IMG/VR virus record: IMGVR_UViG_3300037264_000614
Span: 1-28,947 of that record
Length of the DNA stretch: 28,947 nt
Origin: a virus
Direction: 5' to 3' (one strand)
A program made the position numbers and the translations under genes. Of this stretch, positions 6,364 through 13,430 are shown one piece after another; the stretch's first letter is position 1; the number at the start of each line of letters is the position of its first letter. The notes beneath the pieces were generated by a model, which did no database searches, had not been told where the DNA came from, and saw only the letters and a program-made list of their open reading frames with translations.

Positions 6364-7005
6364 ATGGCCGGACAATACCTAGAATTCATATCCTCTATCA
6401 ATCGCTACGGTGTGGCTAAGACCTCGCACTTCGAGTTGGTGGTACCGCGGGTGTTCAGTGGAAAGAAATTCGACCGTTTCTTTTATATCGGCAAGGTGAT
6501 GTCGTTTCGCTGTGAGGCCGCCGAATTCCCTGGGCGACAACTGGTCACGAATGATAACAAGACCTATGGGCCCACCTACAAGACCCCCTATCAATCGCTA
6601 TACCAGGAGTTGACGCTGACGTTTGTTGAAACGACCGACCTTTTGATTCGTGATTTCTTTGAACAGTGGATTGACGGTATCTGGAATGCCACGACCAACA
6701 AACTGAGGTACCCGAACGAGTATCGCTATGACGTTGACCTCCATCAATTTGATGCGGCGGTTGATACGACACAGGACAGATTGGCCAGCCTCGTAAAAAC
6801 GGCGACCTGGAGACTTCGCAACGCATTCCCCACAGCGGTCAACCAGATGCCGCTATCATGGTCCGAGGATGGATTGCATCGTGTAACCGTGACGATGGCC
6901 TACGAATGGTATGATCTTACAGCCAGTCTCTCGGCGAGAGCAAGCGACAGTCGAGACAAGAACAGTTCACCGCAAGAGCCGCCAAAAGGTAGTGCTCGTA
7001 CCTAA
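6364..7005 (+). CDS. Tail-tube-fold protein, probably gp54-like tube initiator
   Basis: A 213-residue protein from ATG 6364, with AAGGAG upstream inside the end of the previous gene. The same frame is open further left, but that part lies within the previous gene. It has the gp19 or tail-tube layout: an N-terminal ligand-like segment (SINRYGVAKTSHFEL), a 'VMSFRCEAAEFPGRQ' strand pair near residues 40-60, a middle block on displacement of strands (LTFVETTDLLIRDFF), and a terminal VTVTMAYEWYDLT strand like the DVTLALDYWE end of T4 gp19. Its place among baseplate genes, with gp48 nearby, suggests the baseplate tube initiator gp54 rather than the major tube subunit. It is shorter than T4 gp54 (320 residues), and a duplicated tube protein is an alternative. 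Confidence 0.65.
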   Translation: MAGQYLEFISSINRYGVAKTSHFELVVPRVFSGKKFDRFFYIGKVMSFRCEAAEFPGRQLVTNDNKTYGPTYKTPYQSLYQELTLTFVETTDLLIRDFFEQWIDGIWNATTNKLRYPNEYRYDVDLHQFDAAVDTTQDRLASLVKTATWRLRNAFPTAVNQMPLSWSEDGLHRVTVTMAYEWYDLTASLSARASDSRDKNSSPQEPPKGSART

Positions 7006-7016
7006 AGAGGAATTTC

Positions 7017-7637
7017 ATGCCAGCAGGATACTTCGATAATTTTCCCTACGTGGGATACGACCTCAACTCTTCTCCCCAACCTGGAGAGTTGGTGTGGGTC
7101 ACGGACATTTTCCGTAGAACTGCTCCGATTCAGAATCTCCTGAAGAACAAGCAGCTATTCTATAACTATCATATCAACGAGGGCGAAACGCCCGAGATGA
7201 TTGCGGATAGGACCTATGGTTCGTCAAAGTATCATTGGGTGGTGAACCTGATCAACAACATCACTGATCCATTGCTAGACTGGCCCAAAGACTATGCGAA
7301 TCTTGTGGCGTATATCAACGACACCTATGGATCAGTAGCGAACGCCGCCAGTGGTATTCACCATTATACCATGACGCAATCAAAGGTGGATTCTCTAGGC
7401 AACTCAAGCGAGGCGACCTTTATTATTGACCTCACGAAATACAATACATTGACTGGTTTGGTGCCCGTTGTGACCATATTCAGTGGTGGGGCGACGGTGA
7501 CGGTGACCACCACGCGATCCACTGTGGATAACTACACCTACGAAATTGAGGCTAACGAAGCCAAGCGAGAGATTATTCTTCTCAAAGAATCATACCTCCC
7601 ACAAATCACCTCCGAACTTGAGAGCTTATCGACATAA
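7017..7637 (+). CDS. 53: gp53 baseplate wedge protein
   Basis: A 206-residue protein from ATG 7017, with AGAGG six bases upstream. The N-terminal half matches gp53: YFDNFPYVGYDL, VTDIFRRTAPIQNLLKN, then the LysM-like stretch YNYHINEGETPEMIADRTYG and KYHWVVNLINNITDP, comparable to the 'PEELANAIYGNPQLYWVLLMCN' block of T4. Gp53 clamps neighbouring wedges together during baseplate assembly. The second half (from ~115) is Thr/Val/Ser-rich and unlike T4, which is common among distant relatives. It lies in a tight operon and ends one base before gp27. Confidence 0.85.
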   Translation: MPAGYFDNFPYVGYDLNSSPQPGELVWVTDIFRRTAPIQNLLKNKQLFYNYHINEGETPEMIADRTYGSSKYHWVVNLINNITDPLLDWPKDYANLVAYINDTYGSVANAASGIHHYTMTQSKVDSLGNSSEATFIIDLTKYNTLTGLVPVVTIFSGGATVTVTTTRSTVDNYTYEIEANEAKREIILLKESYLPQITSELESLST

Positions 7638-7638
7638 T

Positions 7639-8952
7639 ATGCCTACACAAGATGGTATTGGATATGCAATTGATTTTCAGATAGATTCTCTGATGATCGT
7701 GAGTTCAAACGGAGAAGCGGTGGACCTGCGTCAAGTCATGGGTGAGTTGAACCTCTATGAGGATTTGTTTGGAAATGCCATGACGGGCTCTTTGCTTATC
7801 AATGATACACAAAATCTTATCAATGTGCTCCCGATCATTGGCGTTGAATACCTGCATGTGGTACTCATCAAGCCTTCGACACCCTGGAAAATCAGTAAGA
7901 CCTTTCGTGTCTACAAAATCACAGACAGGAGAAAGCACAGCCCCAATTCAGAGGATTATGTGCTGCACTTCTGTTCTGAGGAATTGATCCTCGACCAAGC
8001 GTTGAAGATTTCCAAGTCTTATAAGGGCATGACGATTTCATCCATTATCAAGGATATCACAACAAACTATTTGAAGATTGATTCGGCTAAATTTCCCATC
8101 ACATCGTTGACCGGCACGGTAGGGAATTTTGACGTCGTCATTCCCTATTGGTCTCCATTCAAGGCAATCAACTGGTTGTCGCGCATGGGCAGGACAGGAA
8201 AGAGTACCGGCTGTTCGTTTGTATTTTTCGAAGATGGGCAGGGGTTCCACTTCGATTCCCTGGAGAATCTTTCTCAGCAACAACCTCTCCAGGAAATCAA
8301 TTTTTCTCCCATGAATCTCGCTGGTTTTACGGGCGAAAAGAATGATAAATCAGACACACAAATACGATTAGAGTCAGCGGAGGAGTTTGACCTCAGTCAA
8401 GCCCCAGACCTATTGAGGTCTATTTCCAGTGGGTTGTATTCCAGCAAGCTCATCCGTGTCAATCCGATAAGTCAGCAAGTCAAGACGGACGTGCAGAACG
8501 GAATAGATTTTTTCGACAAGACCAAGCACGGCAACAAAAACCCATTCCTGCAAACAGGACAAGATCGAACGAACGTCATCCTACCCAAACACCACGATGC
8601 CTTTTACCGTGTGACGGTCGATAACCTGAACGCGGAGACATGGGTGCTCCAACGAAATGCGTATCTGTCGGCGATGCATGGGTTTCAAGTCAAGGTCTCG
8701 ATTCCTGGAAATATGAATTTTCGTGTGGGACGGATGGTGCAAATGAATCTCCCCGCGGCGACGGTGGGACGCAAGGACGAGAAAACACTCGATAGTCTCT
8801 TCACCGGAAACTATATGATCACCGCAATCCGGCACAAGGTTGACCGAGCGAAGTATGCGTGTATTTTAGAATTATCCAAGGACTCTCTGCAGGTACATTT
8901 ACCGGCGCCACTTGAAGGCAATGCTGGCATGAAGAAATTGAGGAAGTCATAA
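7639..8952 (+). CDS. 27: gp27-like baseplate hub protein
   Basis: A 437-residue protein. ATG 7639 is chosen because it abuts the gp53 stop; the frame is open further left but only within gp53. It shows the hub layout: an N-terminal tube-like beta domain (MGELNLYEDLFGNAMTGSLLI), a KTFRVYKITDRR strand, and a middle SIIKDITTNYL block. A later tube domain contains FQVKVSIPGNMNFRVGRMVQM and ends GNYMITAIRHKVDRAKYACILELSKD, like the C-terminal 'NFNLTPGVKIIF...YVDEVIHEL' of T4 gp27. Gp27 trimers join the tail tube to the gp5 needle. The next gene is gp5 (start overlapping this stop), which agrees with that role. Sequence similarity to T4 is low, so the call rests on domain pattern and context. Confidence 0.75.
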   Translation: MPTQDGIGYAIDFQIDSLMIVSSNGEAVDLRQVMGELNLYEDLFGNAMTGSLLINDTQNLINVLPIIGVEYLHVVLIKPSTPWKISKTFRVYKITDRRKHSPNSEDYVLHFCSEELILDQALKISKSYKGMTISSIIKDITTNYLKIDSAKFPITSLTGTVGNFDVVIPYWSPFKAINWLSRMGRTGKSTGCSFVFFEDGQGFHFDSLENLSQQQPLQEINFSPMNLAGFTGEKNDKSDTQIRLESAEEFDLSQAPDLLRSISSGLYSSKLIRVNPISQQVKTDVQNGIDFFDKTKHGNKNPFLQTGQDRTNVILPKHHDAFYRVTVDNLNAETWVLQRNAYLSAMHGFQVKVSIPGNMNFRVGRMVQMNLPAATVGRKDEKTLDSLFTGNYMITAIRHKVDRAKYACILELSKDSLQVHLPAPLEGNAGMKKLRKS

Positions 8953-9869
8953 TGGAATCCTATCTTGGGTCTCAGTTCATTTGGTGGGTGGGTGTGGTTG
9001 AAAGTCGCCAGGACCCCAAGAGGGTGGGTCGCTGCCAGGTGCGTATCGTGGGCTCTCATACGGATTTGAAGTCGGTGATCCCCACCGCGGACCTACCCTG
9101 GGCACAGCCATTGCTTCCAGTGAATGATAGCGCGTCATTGCAGATCAAAGAGGGAGATTATGTTGTTGGGTTTTACTTGGATGGACTCGATTCTCAGGTG
9201 CCTATCATCATGGGTATCTTGCCCGGTATTCCCGTTGCGCTTCCATCTATCACAGAGGGTTTCGCAGACCCCAGAACGGGTGCTGAGTTATCGTCTGCCC
9301 CAAGACAGCCTGGTGCTTCCAGAGGAGTTCGGTACCCAGCGCGACTGAACGAATCCACACTATCGCGCCTGGCACGTAACCAAAATATTAGTGGAACAAT
9401 TGTTCCCGCGAAAAAGTCAGAGGTAGCTACAGTTTCCGTTGCTGGTGGTGGTTCTTGGACTGAACCCGCAACGAAATACGCCGCGGTATATCCATACAAT
9501 AGAGTTATGGAAACCGAATCAGGTCATGTCTTAGAGTTTGACGATACACCTGGAGCCGAGCGCATACATATTTACCACCGTTCTGGAACATTCCAGGAGA
9601 TGCATCCCGATGGTTCGATGGTCACCCACATCGACAAGGATGCCTATGAGATTGTGATTTCTGATAAAAATGTCTATGTCAAGGGTTCCCTCAATATCAC
9701 CGCGGACCAGGATATCACATTGAAAGCTGGAACAAGCGTGACCATCGAAGCTGGAACTGACGTAAAGATCAAAGCCGGAACAACGTTCAGTAGCGAAGCG
9801 GGTGCGACACAAGAGCACAAGTCGGGTGGGCCCATGATCTTGAAGGGTATCCCCATGAATCTTAATTAG
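8952..9869 (+). CDS. 5: gp5-like central spike protein without a lysozyme domain
   Basis: A 305-residue protein whose ATG overlaps the gp27 stop (TAATG). The N-terminal ~100 residues form an OB-fold domain: WWVGVVESRQDP, VGRCQVRIVGSH, LPWAQPLLPVND, GDYVVGFYLDG and VPIIMGILPG. A linker (~100-190) leads to 'VMETESGHVLEFDDTPGAER' and IHIYHRSGTFQEMHPDGSM, typical of the VgrG/gp5 base. A beta-prism with clear eight-residue repeats follows (~245-285): DITLKAGT, SVTIEAGT, DVKIKAGT. In T4 a lysozyme domain lies between the OB fold and the prism; here there is no room for one, as the linker is ~90 Pro/Ser-rich residues. The trimeric needle punctures the outer membrane, and the next gene encodes its tip. 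Confidence 0.88.
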   Translation: MESYLGSQFIWWVGVVESRQDPKRVGRCQVRIVGSHTDLKSVIPTADLPWAQPLLPVNDSASLQIKEGDYVVGFYLDGLDSQVPIIMGILPGIPVALPSITEGFADPRTGAELSSAPRQPGASRGVRYPARLNESTLSRLARNQNISGTIVPAKKSEVATVSVAGGGSWTEPATKYAAVYPYNRVMETESGHVLEFDDTPGAERIHIYHRSGTFQEMHPDGSMVTHIDKDAYEIVISDKNVYVKGSLNITADQDITLKAGTSVTIEAGTDVKIKAGTTFSSEAGATQEHKSGGPMILKGIPMNLN

Positions 9870-9877
9870 AGGTGGGT

Positions 9878-10183
9878 ATGGGACTTCCAGTTGCGAGAAT
9901 CGGCATCGACTTGTGCAGTGGTCACCCAGCGGGGCCAACATATTTTCCACCACGACCAGCGGTCGTCGGATCGCCCACGGTGTTCGCCGATGGCATTCCG
10001 GTCGTGCGAGCCGGTATCGACCTATGGGCGATGCACACAAACCTCATCAATGTGCATCCCGGCATGGGTGTGGCCGGGTCGCCTACGGTATTCGTTGAGG
10101 GGATGCCCTTGATGCGTTTGACAGACCCCATTAACTGCGGTTCTATAGTAGCGATGGGTTCCCCTACGGTATTTGCAGGATAA
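9878..10183 (+). CDS. 5.4: PAAR-type spike tip protein (gp5.4-like)
   Basis: A 101-residue protein. ATG 9878 is chosen because AGAGG (9868-9872) is five bases upstream; a GTG at 9872 adds only two residues. It has the PAAR layout with three similar strand-loop units, each containing a G-SPTVFA/VEG or PTVFADGIPV type segment: VVGSPTVFADGIPVVRAGID, VAGSPTVFVEGMPLMRLTD and MGSPTVFAG. Candidate metal ligands are C11 and H14 near the N-terminus, H49 and H56 in the middle, and the late Cys in PINCGS. PAAR proteins sharpen and cap the trimeric needle of phages and type VI systems. Its position right after gp5 fits this exactly. Confidence 0.9.
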   Translation: MGLPVARIGIDLCSGHPAGPTYFPPRPAVVGSPTVFADGIPVVRAGIDLWAMHTNLINVHPGMGVAGSPTVFVEGMPLMRLTDPINCGSIVAMGSPTVFAG

Positions 10184-10192
10184 GGAGTTATT

Positions 10193-10972
10193 ATGGCGTT
10201 TAATCTGGACTTTGCCCATATCCCTTCGGGTCTTGGATTACCCAATGTTCTACCAACCCCGAATGGACTCACAGACGTTTCAAAAAGTCTTATGGACAAG
10301 ATCACCACCGATCCTGGAAGTCTCTTCTCCAACCCCATGGTCGGTTCAGTTAATTTCCTGGGCGACAGCACCACCCGGCTTGAAACGACCCTCCAGAGTA
10401 TTGCCTCGGGCGACCTGCTCAATTCTGGGATTTCACAGGCCCAGGCTGCCGATTATCTGTCGCTGGACCCCCTGCAGGACGTGCGTACTTCAATGGGTAA
10501 CTTCATGATGCACACCGACAGACTCTCTGGATTGCTCAAGAGTCAGGGTATTCAAGCCCCTGGGCTACAACAGATTCTTTCAATAGGGCTACAGATGCAG
10601 GGCATGATGTCGATCATTCAAGCGGGCTCTGAGTGCCTCCCGGTGATCGGTGGGTGCACCGGTTTATTCTCGGCGGAGGATTTCAATGGTTTCACCAACG
10701 ACCTGAATAATATTCTGGCGAAGATCGAACGGGGTGCTGCGACCATTGCTGATATTACAGATACGGTGGTGGGAGTCTCCAACCTCATTAGGGGTATCAT
10801 GGACAAGGATAGCCAGTTCTTACAGAACTGCGTAAATCAGCTACAGGCCGCGGGGGTTGGACTGGTGCTTGAGGCCCTAAATTCGAACCCCTGTGCTCAT
10901 TTTGTGCTGGAAACTATAAGCAATAAAAACCCAGGCGGTTTGCTCAACGTTCTGTCCAAGCCCATTCTCTAA
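10193..10972 (+). CDS. Unassigned protein between the spike tip and gp25
   Basis: A 259-residue protein from ATG 10193, with AAGGAG five bases upstream. The N-terminal ~60 residues are Pro/Gly-rich (HIPSGLGLPNVLPTPNGL). The rest is predominantly helical with amphipathic stretches (around LQSIASGDLL, LNNILAKIERGAATIADI and TVVGVSNLIRGIMD). Four cysteines appear (SECLPVIGGCTG, NCVN, NPCAH). No signal peptide or membrane span is convincing, although residues 110-140 are fairly hydrophobic. I do not recognise the family. Its position inside the hub and wedge operon and its helical nature would suit a baseplate assembly factor or a protein lodged in the hub, but that is inference. Confidence 0.8.
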   Translation: MAFNLDFAHIPSGLGLPNVLPTPNGLTDVSKSLMDKITTDPGSLFSNPMVGSVNFLGDSTTRLETTLQSIASGDLLNSGISQAQAADYLSLDPLQDVRTSMGNFMMHTDRLSGLLKSQGIQAPGLQQILSIGLQMQGMMSIIQAGSECLPVIGGCTGLFSAEDFNGFTNDLNNILAKIERGAATIADITDTVVGVSNLIRGIMDKDSQFLQNCVNQLQAAGVGLVLEALNSNPCAHFVLETISNKNPGGLLNVLSKPIL

Positions 10973-10977
10973 CAGCA

Positions 10978-10985
10978 CATAAATA
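10978..10985 (+). promoter_or_regulatory. T4-type late promoter CATAAATA before gp25
   Basis: CATAAATA lies in the 20-base gap before gp25. Standard spacing puts the transcript start at ~10991, two bases before the ATG at 10993, so the wedge operon transcript would be almost leaderless. No Shine-Dalgarno sequence is visible upstream of that ATG. Confidence 0.65.
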
Positions 10986-10992
10986 ACACATT

Positions 10993-11382
10993 ATGCCAAC
11001 ACCTACAATCTATCAAGATTTCACGCTCGATTTTACTGTTCACCCGGTCAGGAAAGACCTTGTCCTGAAATCAAACGAGGACGCGGTGATCCGGTCCATC
11101 ATGAACCTCTTGAGGACCAATCACTATGAGTATCCCTTTCATCCTGAGGTTGGGTGCAACATACGCAAGCTTTTGTTTGAAAACGTGTCCGAGTTCACGG
11201 CCCGAGACATTTCTCGTTTTATTCAGGAGACCATTGAGAACTTTGAACCCCGCTGCACGATTCAATCGCTGGCCGTATCGCCCAACGAGGATTTGAATTC
11301 GTATAGTGTGAGACTTCGCGTGTTCGTGACAACCACACAAAATCCATTGGACGTTGACTTTCTGTTAGAAAGAATCAGGTAA
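10993..11382 (+). CDS. 25: gp25 baseplate wedge protein (TssE/gp25 family)
   Basis: A 129-residue protein, similar in length to T4 gp25 (132). It shows family features: an N-terminal YQDFTLDFTVHP segment, DAVIRSIMNLLRTNHYEYPF, the HPEVGCNIRKLLFEN block, a helix ending in ENFEPR (the EPR motif conserved across gp25 and TssE), and final strands SYSVRLRVFV. In the baseplate, gp25 sits at the sheath-wedge junction and starts sheath assembly. It begins a gp25, gp6, gp7 run with gaps of 3-5 bases under the late promoter at 10978-10985. Identity is secure. Confidence 0.93.
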   Translation: MPTPTIYQDFTLDFTVHPVRKDLVLKSNEDAVIRSIMNLLRTNHYEYPFHPEVGCNIRKLLFENVSEFTARDISRFIQETIENFEPRCTIQSLAVSPNEDLNSYSVRLRVFVTTTQNPLDVDFLLERIR

Positions 11383-11385
11383 CAT

Positions 11386-13425
11386 ATGCCAGAAAAACTA
11401 ATCATCACGGACATAGAGTTTGAAAATATCAAGACCAACCTCAAGGACTTCCTCAGTTCCCAGAGTACCTTTCTGGACTATAACTTCGAGGGTTCGGCTC
11501 TGTCGATCTTGATCAACTTGTTGGCCTACAATACCTATTACAATGCCTACTACACCAACATGGTCGCCAACGAATTGTTCATTGATTCGGCTCAAGTTCG
11601 CAATTCCCTGTTGTCCCTTTCCAAGTCTCTCAATTACACTCCGGTCTCTCGACGTGCAGCAACAGCCAACGTAAATATTGTGGTGACGCCTCCAGGTGGA
11701 AACACTCAGTCGGTGTTGACACTGGACCGATTCACCGAATTCCAATCACAGGCTATCGACGGGGTGAACTATACCTTCGTGCCTGTTTCCGCCGAGTCGG
11801 TCTACAAAGAAAACGGTGTATTCTCATTTCTTGGAACCGAACTGAAAGCGGGTACTCCGCAATTGGCGACATTCACGTTCAACGCCTCCTCCAACCCCGC
11901 TTCGCGGTTTGAACTCCCCAATGACGACATCGACACCAGCACACTGTTGGTCACCGTTCAGGTCTCAGGGATCAACACTTCCTCACAGGTCTTTGCGCTG
12001 TCAACCGATGTGACAGAGGTTGAGGAAGACACCGCCGTCTATTACTTGAGCACTTCCACCGACAACAAATACCAGTTGACGTTTGGTGACGGGGCGATCT
12101 CGCTGGCGCTGTCCAACGGAAACATCGTAATCGCAAGTTACCTCTCAACGACAGGGGATGCTGCAAACAAAGCGAATTCGTTTGCGACAGGGTCCATTGG
12201 TGGATTCTCAAATGTCGCAATTACCCCAGTTGCTGCTGCAGCGGGTGGTGCTGAACGAGAAGATGATGAATCTATTCGTGTCAATGCTCCTAGAGCTTAC
12301 ACGTCCCAGAATCGCGCTGTCACGCAACGGGATTATGAGTCGCTGATCAAGTCGCTGTACCCCAATATCCAGAGCATCTTTGTCTGGGGCGGAGAGGATA
12401 ACATTCCACCCGTGTATGGAAAGGTATTCATCTCTATCGCACCCAAAGAGGGTGTGATTATCAATGACGCCGAAAAGGTCAGGATTGCCTCTGAAATTCT
12501 TGGACCCATTTCAATCCTCACTATTACCCCTGAGCTTGTGGACCCAGACTATGTGTATCTCAAGTTTGATACCACCGCTGAGGTGGATGGAAAACAAACA
12601 CTCCTCACGGCCGCCCAGATTGCCACCACGATTCGCACGGACATTGTGGACTATTGCGATGAAACGTTCAACAGATTCGGTTCAATCTTTACGATTTCGA
12701 AATTTAGCCGAGCCGTTGACGATTCGTTGACCGCGATCATCGGATCAGATACCACGGTGCGCCTGGAGAAACGTTTCACTCCTACGCTGAACACAACCAC
12801 CACCTATACGGTGAGCTTCGGAACACCGATCAATCATGCTTCGATTCAAAGTGGTCTCAAGTCAACCGCCTTTACGGCGTATGACGGATCGTCCGTCTTA
12901 CGCACCGCCTATATTGAGGAGGTATTCAATTCCTCAACTGGTGTGGACTCCATCACCATCACGAATCCAGGATTCAATTATGTTGAGGCGCCCACCATCA
13001 CAATCACCGGAGATGGGTCGGGTGCGAATGCCGTAGCAACGATTGTGAACGGACGTATTGAAACGATTACCATGACTCAACGCGGAACATTATATACCTC
13101 AGCGATTGTGACAATCTCTGGAGGCGGGGGACAGGGTGGGGAGGCTTCAGCAGTTGTTCAATCGAAGTTCGGGACCTTGCGCTTGTTCTATTACAACAGC
13201 AATTCGGAAAAAGTTGACATTGATCCCGAAGTGGGGACGATTGACTATACAGCGGGAGAAATTCAGATTTCGGATTTGACTGTTGAGGAGTCACTGACAG
13301 ACACAGAGGACATACGCATTGATGTGGAGCCCCAAGAATCCATTATCGAAACACAACAGAATCAACTACTCTTGCTGGATTCTGATGATGCCACGGCTAT
13401 CAATATCTCTGTGATTGTGCGGTAA
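11386..13425 (+). CDS. 6: gp6 baseplate wedge protein (baseplate J-like)
   Basis: A 679-residue protein, close to T4 gp6 (660). The N-terminus is diagnostic: FENIKTNLKDFLSSQSTFLDYNFEGSAL, ILINLLAYNTYYNAYY and MVANELFIDSAQVRNSL. The core has the baseplate-J pattern: RFTEFQS, LTFGDGAISLALSNGNI, RVNAPRAYTSQNRAVTQRDYE and PNIQSIFVWGGEDN. Gp6 dimers make the continuous ring around the hub. An apparent insertion near residues 517-595 carries ITNPGFNYVEAPTITITG and GDGSGANA, a module also found in gp7, gp8 and the large downstream protein but not one I recall from T4 gp6. The C-terminal strand region LDSDDATAINISVIVR is gp6-like. Confidence 0.93.
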   Translation: MPEKLIITDIEFENIKTNLKDFLSSQSTFLDYNFEGSALSILINLLAYNTYYNAYYTNMVANELFIDSAQVRNSLLSLSKSLNYTPVSRRAATANVNIVVTPPGGNTQSVLTLDRFTEFQSQAIDGVNYTFVPVSAESVYKENGVFSFLGTELKAGTPQLATFTFNASSNPASRFELPNDDIDTSTLLVTVQVSGINTSSQVFALSTDVTEVEEDTAVYYLSTSTDNKYQLTFGDGAISLALSNGNIVIASYLSTTGDAANKANSFATGSIGGFSNVAITPVAAAAGGAEREDDESIRVNAPRAYTSQNRAVTQRDYESLIKSLYPNIQSIFVWGGEDNIPPVYGKVFISIAPKEGVIINDAEKVRIASEILGPISILTITPELVDPDYVYLKFDTTAEVDGKQTLLTAAQIATTIRTDIVDYCDETFNRFGSIFTISKFSRAVDDSLTAIIGSDTTVRLEKRFTPTLNTTTTYTVSFGTPINHASIQSGLKSTAFTAYDGSSVLRTAYIEEVFNSSTGVDSITITNPGFNYVEAPTITITGDGSGANAVATIVNGRIETITMTQRGTLYTSAIVTISGGGGQGGEASAVVQSKFGTLRLFYYNSNSEKVDIDPEVGTIDYTAGEIQISDLTVEESLTDTEDIRIDVEPQESIIETQQNQLLLLDSDDATAINISVIVR

Positions 13426-13430
13426 ATTTT

